Shown piece by piece: positions 17,784 through 26,421 of a stretch of 64,000 nt of DNA. The translations under genes were made by a program, and so were the position numbers. The notes beneath the pieces are model-generated. The model saw nothing but the letters and a program-made list of their open reading frames with translations, did not search any database and was not told where the DNA came from. How positions within the stretch are numbered: position 1 is the first letter of the stretch; each line of letters begins with the position of its first letter. The stretch lies in contig NZ_CP120849.1 of assembly GCF_029581355.1 (NCBI RefSeq), positions 1,334,501 through 1,398,500 of the forward strand, written 5' to 3'. Source of the stretch: Parabacteroides chongii (GTDB lineage Bacteria > Bacteroidota > Bacteroidia > Bacteroidales > Tannerellaceae).

Positions 17784-19574
17784 TTATTGCTTCCAATATT
17801 GGTTCTGAACCAGATTCGGATTATAAATCAAGTCCTCTGTTGCAATCGGAGTATAGTAATATTTAGGTTCTATAAAATTCCAACGGCCAACCTGTGAAAT
17901 CATACGGACATATCCCTTATTCCCATTGGTCAGCGAATAAGTATTGCCTTCCAATATTTCAACTTGCAGATTGTATTTATCCTTATCTTCCTGCGGAATA
18001 GCATCTGCATCAGCCTTTGTAGCAACAATGGCATAATCCGGTTGTCCATCGCCGGTTACATCCAGATAACCAGGTTCCAGATAAACGCCTTCCGGCACAT
18101 TAGCCAGCAGTTTACCACAACCCCAACGTCTTAAATCACCATAACGGAAACCTTCACATGCCAGCTCAATACGGCGTTCGCGACGTATTTCATAAACAGC
18201 ACCCTTTTGTGAAGAAGCGACATTCGAATAACGGTTAGCCTGTACCGGATCGATGTTACTCAACCAGTCGGCTAACGAAGCACGCGGCATGCCGACACGT
18301 TCACGCAACAGATTGATTGTCCGATCCACGTCGTCCTGTGTCAACTCGCCCAGTTCAGCTTTCGCTTCAGCATACATCAACAAAACTTCGGCATAACGAA
18401 TCAGAGGAAGGTCTGTATAAGAATTACTCCAAGTGATTTGATCAGCCGTGCGAGGTGAGAACTTCACCTGCGGATAACCACCCATTGTCAACTTCGGACG
18501 ATAGGCATCTACTTTGTCTGCCCGAACAAAGCCCGGTGTCATAAAAGTCTGTCGCATACGCGGGTCACGATTTTCAAACACTTCTGTGAACTTCTTAGTC
18601 GCATAACCCGGCACATCCTGGAAACGTTTTGTCTTTCCATCTTCCACCACCAGATAATCCTCCATCAAATCACGTGACATACTGGAGTTGAAGTCGAACA
18701 ATGATCCTCCGGCATTATGAGTACGACCCAACGCCTTATCATAATCTTCGAAGATAATCATCTCTTTATTGCCACTCAAATCCTGGCTGCAGAACATTGC
18801 TTCATAAGCATCTATATCGCCAGACTTAGCAGTCGACAATTCGTACATACCCGAATCCATAATCTTTTGACAAGCATCTATCACCACCCGCAAAAAACGT
18901 TCGGAGTCATTCAGATTCAATTCCGGATGATATTTACGCCAGCAGCCTTCATCCAGGGCAATACGAGCCTGCATGGCCAAAGCGCCATTCTTAAACCAAC
19001 GTGTCCGGCTAGTTCCGGCTGTCATATTATTAACGGCAAACTCCAAATCTGCCATGATAGAGTCTACAACCAAGGCGCGAGGATCTTGTGTCTTATAGAG
19101 CAAATCCTTGTCTGTTGTCTGCAAATCACGACTATACCAAGGCACATCCGAGAAGGACAAAACCTTGTCATAATACAATTTCGCACGGAACATACGAGCT
19201 AATCCGATATAATGGTTGATTTCCGTAGGATCGCCCTGTGCCTTACCGGTTCTGGCCAACATAAAATTGACATCCCGAATATCTTCCCAATCCCAGGTGC
19301 TCCGGTTATCTGGATTCACCTCGCCACGCATCATGCTGTAAATATCCTTACTTTCCGTATAAATCATATTATCGGAAGGAGCATCCGAGTAGCCGGAAGT
19401 AATCTTTTCATACAAACCGTTTGTATAGGCTTCCAAATCGCTTGTGTTGTTGAAAAATCCGTCTTCCGTGATTGAAGTTTCCGGATGTTTTTCCAAAAAA
19501 GAGTCGTTACATCCGCTTAAACCTAAAAGACCGATGCACCCGAACATCCATATTTTTATATTATTCTTGATCAT
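17784..19574 (-). CDS. SusD/RagB-family lipoprotein (PUL2)
   Basis: Surface nutrient-binding lipoprotein partnering the SusC upstream. The lipobox is LLGLSGC, and the mature protein begins CNDSFLEKHPETSIT, a typical SusD start. The C-terminal signature YEIRRERRIELACEGFRYGD lies at about residues 455-475. At 596 residues it is longer than the canonical 500-550. It follows susC after 19 bases and ends before a strong hairpin, so susC and susD form a unit. The ligand is unknown; the phosphoesterases downstream suggest a phosphorylated compound. Confidence 0.93.
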   Translation of the reverse strand: MIKNNIKIWMFGCIGLLGLSGCNDSFLEKHPETSITEDGFFNNTSDLEAYTNGLYEKITSGYSDAPSDNMIYTESKDIYSMMRGEVNPDNRSTWDWEDIRDVNFMLARTGKAQGDPTEINHYIGLARMFRAKLYYDKVLSFSDVPWYSRDLQTTDKDLLYKTQDPRALVVDSIMADLEFAVNNMTAGTSRTRWFKNGALAMQARIALDEGCWRKYHPELNLNDSERFLRVVIDACQKIMDSGMYELSTAKSGDIDAYEAMFCSQDLSGNKEMIIFEDYDKALGRTHNAGGSLFDFNSSMSRDLMEDYLVVEDGKTKRFQDVPGYATKKFTEVFENRDPRMRQTFMTPGFVRADKVDAYRPKLTMGGYPQVKFSPRTADQITWSNSYTDLPLIRYAEVLLMYAEAKAELGELTQDDVDRTINLLRERVGMPRASLADWLSNIDPVQANRYSNVASSQKGAVYEIRRERRIELACEGFRYGDLRRWGCGKLLANVPEGVYLEPGYLDVTGDGQPDYAIVATKADADAIPQEDKDKYNLQVEILEGNTYSLTNGNKGYVRMISQVGRWNFIEPKYYYTPIATEDLIYNPNLVQNQYWKQ

Positions 19575-19593
19575 AACTTATGTCTTGCTAAAA

Positions 19594-22500
19594 TTAGAAT
19601 GTAACATTTAAACCGAAAGAATAGGAGCGCTGCAACGGATAAATCTGTCCGCCCAAACATTCCGGATCCATCTTATAGTATTTGTAGAGACCAGTGATTT
19701 CACACAGGTTATCGCCGGAGAAGAAAACACGAAGGCGGCTGATATTAACCTTTTCCACCCACTTCTGAGGAAGCGTATAACCAAACGTCAAGTTCTTCAG
19801 ACGGGCATAGGCCGCATTTTGCAAATAACGTGTCTGCGGAATAGCCAATCCTCTGTTAGCGACATAGGCCTGGTAAGACTTGACACGCGGGAAGAATCCA
19901 TTCGGATTTTCTGTTGTCCAATGGTCGTTATAGTTACCGTACGTGAGATTTGTCCACGGATCATAATACATACCCCAGAAATACGGGTCGCGGGTCGGAT
20001 AGTAATCCTTTTTCATAATACCCTGTATAAATATGCTGAAGTCGAATCCGTTCCAATCACCATTGGCTGTGAAACCGAAAGCATAACGGGCCTGATCATT
20101 ACCGATAACCTTATAGTCACCATGGTCGGCCAATGTGTTGGCACCTTTATTGATCTTGCCGTCGCCGTTCAAGTCCTTATATTTGACATCACCCGGAGCC
20201 ATAGGCGGCGTACCGGGATACGGATCGACTTCTGTATGGTCGGCACTGTTGTCAATATCTTCCTGAGAAGTAAAGAAACCATCATTCACCAATCCCCAGA
20301 TTTCACCCCATTCTTTACCTACATAATGATCGCCTAAACTACCTGTTTCATTGGCATATTTTGTGATCTTAGAACGACTGTCGCCGATATTAAAGCTCGC
20401 GCCATAGTTGAACGGCTTGCCTGCCAGTTTAAACTGGTCACGCCAGCTGATTGTCAAATCCCAACCGGTAGTCTTCAAGTCGGCCGCATTTTCCAGCGGA
20501 ACAGCCGTACCCAATACTGACGGCAGTTTCGCACCGCTTCTCAACATATCTTTCGTACGGCGGATATAACCATCGACAGTAGCCGTCAAGCGATTATTAA
20601 AGAAGTTGACATCCATACCCCAGTCGGAAGTCGTCACCGTTTCCCAAGTCAAATCGCCGGCTACCAACCCCGGAGAAGAAACATAGACAGGCTGTTTGCC
20701 ATCCAATATGACTTTCGACTTATCGGAACCCATTGTTGCCAAATAAGGATAATAGTTGTCTTTCAGATATTGATTACCCAAACTACCGTAAGAAAAACGT
20801 AATTTCAGGAAGTTAACCACATCTCTAAGAGGCTCAAAGAAACCTTCCTGTGAAATGACCCATGCAGCAGATCCGGACGGGTTGAAAACAAAGCGGGAAT
20901 CTGTCGGGAAACGTGAAGTGCCGTCATAACGGGCATTCACCGCCAGGATATAACGATTATCATACGTATAATTCAAACGGCCGAAAACACTTCGGAAAGA
21001 CAATTCTCTGATACGTTGAGTAACAGTCATGTCGCCCGTAGCCAAATTAGGTGTAGGCAGTCCGTCTGTAATTAGCTCCTTTCGCTGGGCATACTCATAA
21101 GATTCACTCCAGCTTTCCTGGTTGTAACCCACCATAGCCGTGAAATCGTGCTTGTCATTAAACAACTTATGGAAAGTTGCATACGCATCGAAAGTAACCG
21201 TTGACGCTTCCGTATTATCGAAGAAAGCAGAAGAAACCGAGTTCTGATACAGAATAGGAGTTTCCGGACCTTTCCGGTAAGGAACAGACAATTGCGCACC
21301 GTCCTTATTGTTCCGGTTAGCGACATAGGCAAACGAACCGTTTACAAAAAGAACATCTTTAATAATGTCCAGCTTAGTCGTAAACTGCGTTGTCAAAGTA
21401 GTTTTGTTTTCTTTCTTACGTCCGCCTTCCGCAAAACGTCCCATGATAGCGGCGCCGTCTTCAGTATAAGAACCATCCGGATTCTTTATAGGTACCAGCG
21501 CATTACGACGGTTTACAGCCCAATAATAATCATCCCCCAAAAAGTAAGGAGCATCATAATCGGAAATTACCAAACTGGTATTATTACCCAACGTCCACCA
21601 ATCAGTCAGTTTAAAATCCAGCTTGGAACGCAAATTGTATCGGTTAAACTTATCCGTCCCTTGCGAAACCATACCGTCCTGGAAGTTATAACCGGCAGAG
21701 AAATAGTAGTTCAAACGGTCGGTCTTTCCGGAGACATCGACAGTGTGGTTCGTTGAGAATGCCAGGTTCTTATAGGCTTCGCCAAACCAATCGGTCTGAC
21801 CGAAATAAGCATAAGTTCCATCCGGCTTCAGGAAATAAGGGGATACGCTCGGATCAGACGAAACACGCTTCGCATATTCCAATTCTTCCTGGTTGTGATT
21901 CACACCCCACGGATAATAGAAATCATTACGCGCCGTTGCCACCGTATAAGGATCTGTAATCACCTCTGCCATACTACTCAACTTACGCATGGCAAAATTG
22001 TTACTATAATTAACGGTCAGTTTTTCCTGTCCGGCCGTCTTCGTTGTCACCAAGATAACACCAAACGCAGCACGTGAACCATAGATAGCTGCCGAAGCAG
22101 CATCTTTTAAGACTGAAATACTTCCAATATCGGAAGGATTCATACGGTTTAACTCTTCCGAGGTAGAGACAACGCCGTCAATAACAATTAACGGGTCACC
22201 ACCATTGATAGAGGTTGTACCACGTATGTTAAAAGTAGGGGAGTCCGTTGCCTGACCGCTACCAATCGAAACAGTCATGTTAGCTACTGAACCCTGCAAG
22301 GCTTGTCCGACTGTCAGAACCGGACGGTTTTCCAGTACTTTTGTTGAAACAGTAGCCACAGCTCCGGACAAGTCCACTTTCTTCTGTGTACCATAACCGA
22401 TAACGACAACTTCATCCAACGATTCGCTATCTTCACTCAAGGTAATATTCACTGCACTTTTCCCTTTCAATGCAATATCCTGTGTCCTATAACCGATATA

Positions 22501-23058
22501 AGAGACACTGATCGTCGCATTAGGATCCACATCCGACAACGAAAAATTACCATCTATATCCGTGATCCCCCCAATGGTTGTACCTTTCACCAATACATTC
22601 ACACCGATCAGCGGTTCGCCGGTTGCATCTTTCACATTTCCTGTTACAGTAATCTTCTTTTGCTGCTGAGACTCAGCAGCAAAAGTAACAGATCTGTTAC
22701 TTTTTTCGTTTCTACGTACAATAATCTGGCGATCATTGATAATATACTCAATATCTGTTCCTGCGAACATATTACTCAGTATTGTCTCAACCGTCTGGTT
22801 GTGAACGTCCACACTTACTTTCCTGTTCAAATTGATATTTGAACCGTGATACACAAAAATAAATTCACTGTTCTTTTCGATGTAATTAAATACATCTTTT
22901 ACGGTCCGGTTGTTCATACGAACGGTCAATGTGGTTTGCTCCGCATAGGCCGATGCTGCGTAGATGGCAGATCCTCCATAACTAACCAGACATAAGGCTA
23001 AACATGCACTTTTAAGAAAATGAGCCGGTTTTCGGCTGAATTCTTCATTCTTTTTCAT
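19594..23058 (-). CDS. SusC-type TonB-dependent transducer with STN domain (PUL2)
   Basis: Outer-membrane importer that also signals to the FecR anti-sigma factor. After the signal peptide it carries an STN domain (TVRMNNRTVKDVFNYIEKN through VETILSNMF), the periplasmic module that contacts FecR. Then come the carboxypeptidase-regulatory-like domain (GNVKDATGEPLIGVNVLVKG), LDEVVVIGYG, the plug (VLKDAASAAIYGSRAAFGVI) and the barrel ending in SFGLNVTF. I chose the ATG at 23058 rather than 23106 because it follows an ATTACAAAT leader also found before the other STN-type susC in this window. The sigma and FecR genes lie just upstream in the same direction. Confidence 0.95.
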   Translation of the reverse strand: MKKNEEFSRKPAHFLKSACLALCLVSYGGSAIYAASAYAEQTTLTVRMNNRTVKDVFNYIEKNSEFIFVYHGSNINLNRKVSVDVHNQTVETILSNMFAGTDIEYIINDRQIIVRRNEKSNRSVTFAAESQQQKKITVTGNVKDATGEPLIGVNVLVKGTTIGGITDIDGNFSLSDVDPNATISVSYIGYRTQDIALKGKSAVNITLSEDSESLDEVVVIGYGTQKKVDLSGAVATVSTKVLENRPVLTVGQALQGSVANMTVSIGSGQATDSPTFNIRGTTSINGGDPLIVIDGVVSTSEELNRMNPSDIGSISVLKDAASAAIYGSRAAFGVILVTTKTAGQEKLTVNYSNNFAMRKLSSMAEVITDPYTVATARNDFYYPWGVNHNQEELEYAKRVSSDPSVSPYFLKPDGTYAYFGQTDWFGEAYKNLAFSTNHTVDVSGKTDRLNYYFSAGYNFQDGMVSQGTDKFNRYNLRSKLDFKLTDWWTLGNNTSLVISDYDAPYFLGDDYYWAVNRRNALVPIKNPDGSYTEDGAAIMGRFAEGGRKKENKTTLTTQFTTKLDIIKDVLFVNGSFAYVANRNNKDGAQLSVPYRKGPETPILYQNSVSSAFFDNTEASTVTFDAYATFHKLFNDKHDFTAMVGYNQESWSESYEYAQRKELITDGLPTPNLATGDMTVTQRIRELSFRSVFGRLNYTYDNRYILAVNARYDGTSRFPTDSRFVFNPSGSAAWVISQEGFFEPLRDVVNFLKLRFSYGSLGNQYLKDNYYPYLATMGSDKSKVILDGKQPVYVSSPGLVAGDLTWETVTTSDWGMDVNFFNNRLTATVDGYIRRTKDMLRSGAKLPSVLGTAVPLENAADLKTTGWDLTISWRDQFKLAGKPFNYGASFNIGDSRSKITKYANETGSLGDHYVGKEWGEIWGLVNDGFFTSQEDIDNSADHTEVDPYPGTPPMAPGDVKYKDLNGDGKINKGANTLADHGDYKVIGNDQARYAFGFTANGDWNGFDFSIFIQGIMKKDYYPTRDPYFWGMYYDPWTNLTYGNYNDHWTTENPNGFFPRVKSYQAYVANRGLAIPQTRYLQNAAYARLKNLTFGYTLPQKWVEKVNISRLRVFFSGDNLCEITGLYKYYKMDPECLGGQIYPLQRSYSFGLNVTF

Positions 23059-23114
23059 ACATTTGTAATGTTTTTTCTTTGATACATAAATTAATAGATT
23101 AAACAAGAGACTTT

Positions 23115-23148
23115 AGAACCGAGTGATATGGCCGTATCGTTCGGTTCT
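23115..23148 (-). terminator. Hairpin between fecR and susC of PUL2
   Basis: AGAACCGA (23115-23122) pairs with TCGGTTCT (23141-23148). No clear T-run follows on the minus strand, so termination may be partial. The same position in PUL4 holds a hairpin with a T-run. Confidence 0.45.
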
Positions 23149-23181
23149 TCTTTTTAATTTAATGTCTTTCACATAGGCATT

Positions 23182-24264
23182 TTATTTTGATATGATTATA
23201 TTATTATTCGCATCTGTTTTATACTGAAGGAATAGGGACTGGCAGAGGATACTGATCACATCCTCCATATTTTCTCGCAAGTCCAGCTTCCCGGAAATGG
23301 GGATATTCCCAATCTCTTCATTATACCAAATCTTACGTCCGTAATAACGAGACAACCGGTCCAGCGTCTCTCCTACTTTCCGGTCACTTAACATCATCAT
23401 GTTATCCTTCCAACAGATATATTCAAAAACATCTACCTCCTTTACATCCGTCCCTTTATCATTTATTTCAATCATTTGATTAGGAGAGAGTATAGATTTA
23501 GTATTCTTACCGGAGCTGACTTCTACCCGTCCATCGACCAAGACTACGGAAGCCGACGCATCTTCCTTATAAGCACAAACATTAAACTGTGTACCAAGCA
23601 CTTTGACATCGAAGCCGTTCGCTTTGACAATAAATGGCCGCGAAGGGTCTTTCGCCACATCCAGATAAACCTCGCCTTCGACGATAATCTCCCTTTTATC
23701 TTTTTTGAATACAGCAGGATAGAAAACACGTGTACCGGCATTTACATACATCCGCGTTCCATCCGAAAAAGTAATGTCCGCCCTTCTGCCTTTTGGTACA
23801 ATAATCTGGTTTATTTCTTCTTTTTTCTCTTTCCTATCTTCCGCCGTTTCTTTCTTTACAACGTGTTCTTCCACGTTCGACTTTCCTTCTGCATCGTATG
23901 TAATAGACGATTCGTCTTTCAGCTGCAACTTCTCTTTACTTTCAATCAGAACAATTTCATTACCGGACAAGGAAGATGTGTTATTTTCAAGCAAAGCTAG
24001 CGACATGGAAGAATCTTTATTTCCGTCTGTCCAAAAATAAAGACCGACAGAAAGAAGTACGGCTATTGAGGCTGCAACAGACCATATAAAGCGGGAGCGC
24101 AACCGGAATGAAGTATGTGGCCGACTCAAGCCAGCTTCTATCTCCTGCCAAGACGCCAATGCTTCCTGCCGACGATCGGGCTCTGCTTCATGTACTTTCC
24201 GGAGCAAGTCCTTACCGGCCTGTTCGAACGATTTCTTATCTGATATTTTTTGTTTTCTATTCAC
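23182..24264 (-). CDS. FecR-family anti-sigma factor (PUL2)
   Basis: Inner-membrane regulator that holds the ECF sigma factor until the STN domain of a ligand-loaded SusC signals. An N-terminal cytoplasmic part is followed by one transmembrane helix (FIWSVAASIAVLLSVGLYFW, about 64-83). The periplasmic FecR domain (about 155-260) starts IIVPKGRRADITFSDGTRM and includes GEVYLDVAKD. The C-terminal DUF4974-type domain (about 285-345) contains MMLSDRKVGETLDRLSRYYG. The charged linker (about 105-150) is long, giving 360 residues against roughly 320 for the PUL4 homologue. It lies 66 bases after the sigma gene. Confidence 0.93.
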   Translation of the reverse strand: MNRKQKISDKKSFEQAGKDLLRKVHEAEPDRRQEALASWQEIEAGLSRPHTSFRLRSRFIWSVAASIAVLLSVGLYFWTDGNKDSSMSLALLENNTSSLSGNEIVLIESKEKLQLKDESSITYDAEGKSNVEEHVVKKETAEDRKEKKEEINQIIVPKGRRADITFSDGTRMYVNAGTRVFYPAVFKKDKREIIVEGEVYLDVAKDPSRPFIVKANGFDVKVLGTQFNVCAYKEDASASVVLVDGRVEVSSGKNTKSILSPNQMIEINDKGTDVKEVDVFEYICWKDNMMMLSDRKVGETLDRLSRYYGRKIWYNEEIGNIPISGKLDLRENMEDVISILCQSLFLQYKTDANNNIIISK

Positions 24265-24330
24265 GAGTAACCTCTTTTTACTCCTATTACGGGAAAGAGT
24301 TCATTTGGTACTCACTTTTTTTGAATAAAA

Positions 24331-24879
24331 TCAATTATTTTTTTGATATAATTTCCGAAGACTAGATAATGACCTGAATAGCAGATTTTTACTAGATTGA
24401 TAATTTATTCCCATAATCTCGGCTATTTCATCATGCTTTAACTCATTCACGTAATACAAGTAAATAATCTCTTGTTGATGGGAAGATAATTGTGAAAAGG
24501 CCTGCATCAGATGTTTAGCTTGATTATCAGCCTCCGATTCATCAAAAGAAAGTAATGGCATCAGTTCGTCGGTCACGAACACTTCTTCATATAGGGAGAT
24601 ATCGTCGGTGGCTTTCTCTTTTTCGAGTGTATCATACAATTTATTACGTAAGGCTTTGATCAAGTACCCTTTCACGTTCGGAGTGGTGGAAAGAGACTGG
24701 TAGTTCTGAATTAGCTTTATGAAAATATCCTGGATGCAATCCTTTACTAAATCCTTATCCGAGACCAATTTGGAGCCATAATTATACAATAAAGAATAGA
24801 AGCGACAATAGATTTCTCTAAAAGCCTCTCTATCCCCTGTCAAACATAATCCCCATAATTTTTCATCGGATATTTGCAT
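24331..24879 (-). CDS. ECF RNA polymerase sigma factor (PUL2)
   Basis: Cytoplasmic sigma factor expected to direct transcription of the PUL2 susC operon once released by FecR. Region 2 is visible at about residues 20-85 (FREIYCRFYSLLYNYGSKL, then VKDCIQDIFIKL). Region 4 with its helix-turn-helix lies at about 125-175 (QEIIYLYYVNELKHDEIAEI followed by MGINYQSSKNLLFRSLSSLR). The 182-residue length is normal. It is the first gene of the unit; FecR follows. Confidence 0.93.
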   Translation of the reverse strand: MQISDEKLWGLCLTGDREAFREIYCRFYSLLYNYGSKLVSDKDLVKDCIQDIFIKLIQNYQSLSTTPNVKGYLIKALRNKLYDTLEKEKATDDISLYEEVFVTDELMPLLSFDESEADNQAKHLMQAFSQLSSHQQEIIYLYYVNELKHDEIAEIMGINYQSSKNLLFRSLSSLRKLYQKNN

Positions 24880-24933
24880 ATAAATATCTACTTATATAAT
24901 TATTGTAACAGTCTTTCAACAACAATTAGGGCG

Positions 24934-24941
24934 CAAAAATA
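24934..24941 (-). promoter_or_regulatory. -7 box upstream of the PUL2 sigma gene
   Basis: On the minus strand TATTTTTG matches TAnnTTTG, about 55 bases before the ATG at 24879. No -33 TTTG is present at the standard spacing. Confidence 0.45.
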
Positions 24942-25180
24942 AAAATGCATTATTACACTCATATTACATCAAAATTAAGTAAATATTAGTATCCGGATCA
25001 TATAATTTCATAAGCTCATAAATAGTATTACACTCTTAACGCATCTACCTCTTTAAAAATAAAAGGTCGGAAATAATCCTGCTAGAATTAACAACCTCAC
25101 GGATGCAAATATAGCTCATTTTGTATTACAATAGGTTAAATCGGGAAGAAGAATGTACGTCTTAAATTGTCATTAAAACT

Positions 25181-25276
25181 CCCCACTTATTTTCTTAAGT
25201 GGGGAATTTCCCCCATACTAGTGGGGAGTTATCCCCATTATAGTGGGTTCTTTTCCCCATTGCAGTGGGGAGAACT
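25181..25276. repeat. Palindrome array with 22-bp period (CCCCA...TGGGG)
   Basis: AGTGGGG recurs at 25198, 25220, 25242 (last base changed) and 25264, exactly 22 bases apart. Each copy is paired with an upstream CCCCA to form a short hairpin or palindrome; the first is the best, CCCCACTTA (25181-25189) with TAAGTGGGG (25196-25204). The sequence between copies is not conserved. Confidence 0.85.
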
Positions 25277-25303
25277 AAGTAGAAAAGGCTCTTCTACAAA
25301 CTA

Positions 25304-25337
25304 TTCAGGCACGGAATATATGAATTCCGTGCCTGAA
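25304..25337 (-). terminator. Long perfect hairpin after the YitT gene
   Basis: TTCAGGCACGGAAT (25304-25317) pairs over 14 bp with ATTCCGTGCCTGAA (25324-25337) around a 6-base loop. It begins 22 bases after the YitT stop codon. No long T-run follows, but position and strength suit a terminator. Confidence 0.6.
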
Positions 25338-25359
25338 AGAAAATGATTATAAGTCTTAT

Positions 25360-26250
25360 TTATTTTACTTTGATATGATCGAACCCTTCCCCATACACAC
25401 CGATAACGGCACTCTGTGAAACAAACGCTTCCGGATCTATATCTTTGATCAAACGGAAAATAGTAGTCGACTCCCGCTTTTTTGCCAATACGAACATCAT
25501 CTTCACTCCGAGCCCTGTATACAAGCCGGTTCCGTCTATAACCGTTACACCCCGATGAAGATCTTTATTGATACGACGTCCTATCTCTTCATGTTTCTTG
25601 GAGATTATAAAAAATTGTACGGATTGACGGGCGCTATTCACAACCTGGTCGAGTACAAAGCTGGAAATATACAATGTTGCAAAACCATAAACCACCTTTT
25701 CCCAATCATGCAGGACAAAATAACTGGAAGAAATAATGATCATATCCGTCATCAGAATAACACGTCCCAGAGTAATATCCCTGTATTTGTTGATAATGGC
25801 AGCAATAATATCCGTACCACCGGAACTACCGTTAGCAGAAAATGCAATGCCGATACCGCTACCACAGAAGGAAGCACCGATAACACAGGCCATGAACGGT
25901 TGATTACCCAGTAAGTGCAAACCTGCTGTTGCACTCTGGATGATCGGCAGAATAGTCGTCATGACCAATACGGCAAAAATGGTCTTTACACTGAATTTCC
26001 AACCCAAGACAATCAGGGAAGCGATCAATAACCCGCCATTAATTGCAAAATACGTGTACTGGACATTCAGTCCGGTAGCCCAATACACAATAGAAGCAAT
26101 ACCCGGCACCCCTCCGGTAGTAATGTCGTTGGGCAAAAGAAAAACTGTCCACCCAATAGCATAAAAAAGCATGCCCAGAGCGATCATCAGATAATCGTGC
26201 AGCTCTCTCAGCATTAACTGCCTTGAGGTAATCGATAAAGTTGATTTCAT
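25360..26250 (-). CDS. YitT-family (DUF161/DUF2179) membrane protein
   Basis: Inner-membrane protein with about five to six hydrophobic helices. The N-terminal half shows LGMLFYAIGWTVFLLPNDIT, TGGVPGIASIVYWATG, and a glycine-rich stretch GIGIAFSANGSSGGTDIIAA typical of YitT. The C-terminal cytoplasmic DUF2179 domain (about 205-290) contains RGVTVIDGTGLYTG and ends FVSQSAVIGVYGEGFDHIKVK. The family is widespread; its function is unknown, though some members have been linked to transport or stress. A terminator lies between it and the PUL3 operon, so it is probably an independent housekeeping-type gene rather than part of the glycan system. Confidence 0.9.
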   Translation of the reverse strand: MKSTLSITSRQLMLRELHDYLMIALGMLFYAIGWTVFLLPNDITTGGVPGIASIVYWATGLNVQYTYFAINGGLLIASLIVLGWKFSVKTIFAVLVMTTILPIIQSATAGLHLLGNQPFMACVIGASFCGSGIGIAFSANGSSGGTDIIAAIINKYRDITLGRVILMTDMIIISSSYFVLHDWEKVVYGFATLYISSFVLDQVVNSARQSVQFFIISKKHEEIGRRINKDLHRGVTVIDGTGLYTGLGVKMMFVLAKKRESTTIFRLIKDIDPEAFVSQSAVIGVYGEGFDHIKVK

Positions 26251-26299
26251 TTCAAATGTTTATTTTATATCGTTATAATGATCACCATGCCTAAAAACA

Positions 26300-26335
26300 A
26301 ATTTTGCAGCCTCACCAAAACGAAGCTGCAAAATT
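26300..26335 (-). terminator. Terminator of the PUL3 operon
   Basis: AATTTTGCAGC (26300-26310) pairs perfectly with GCTGCAAAATT (26325-26335), with a 14-base loop. On the minus strand it is followed by TTGTTTTTAG. It lies after the GH43 stop codon and before the YitT start. Confidence 0.8.
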
Positions 26336-26421
26336 AATGAAGATTAAATCAATTTATCAGTATGATCCGATGAATTTATAAAAAAGGGATTGTTAAATTT
26401 CTATTACAATGGACCAGCCGG

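Larger units (their letters stand above)
24880..25359. other. Intergenic region between the YitT gene and the PUL2 sigma gene
   Basis: This 480-base stretch has no supported gene. It holds the sigma promoter at its right-hand neighbour's 5' end (24934-24941), AT-rich sequence without clear structure (24950-25175), a palindromic array (25181-25276) and a long hairpin (25304-25337) beside the end of the YitT gene. Confidence 0.7.

Noticed and set aside
24950..25175. Small RNA or tRNA gene in the AT-rich gap upstream of the PUL2 sigma gene
   Set aside because: No cloverleaf, stable fold, promoter pair or terminator could be made out in this stretch.
25181..25276. CRISPR array
   Set aside because: The repeated unit is only about 7-16 bases with about 6-base spacers at a 22-bp period, and no cas genes are present; the same holds for the arrays at 29757 and 45229.
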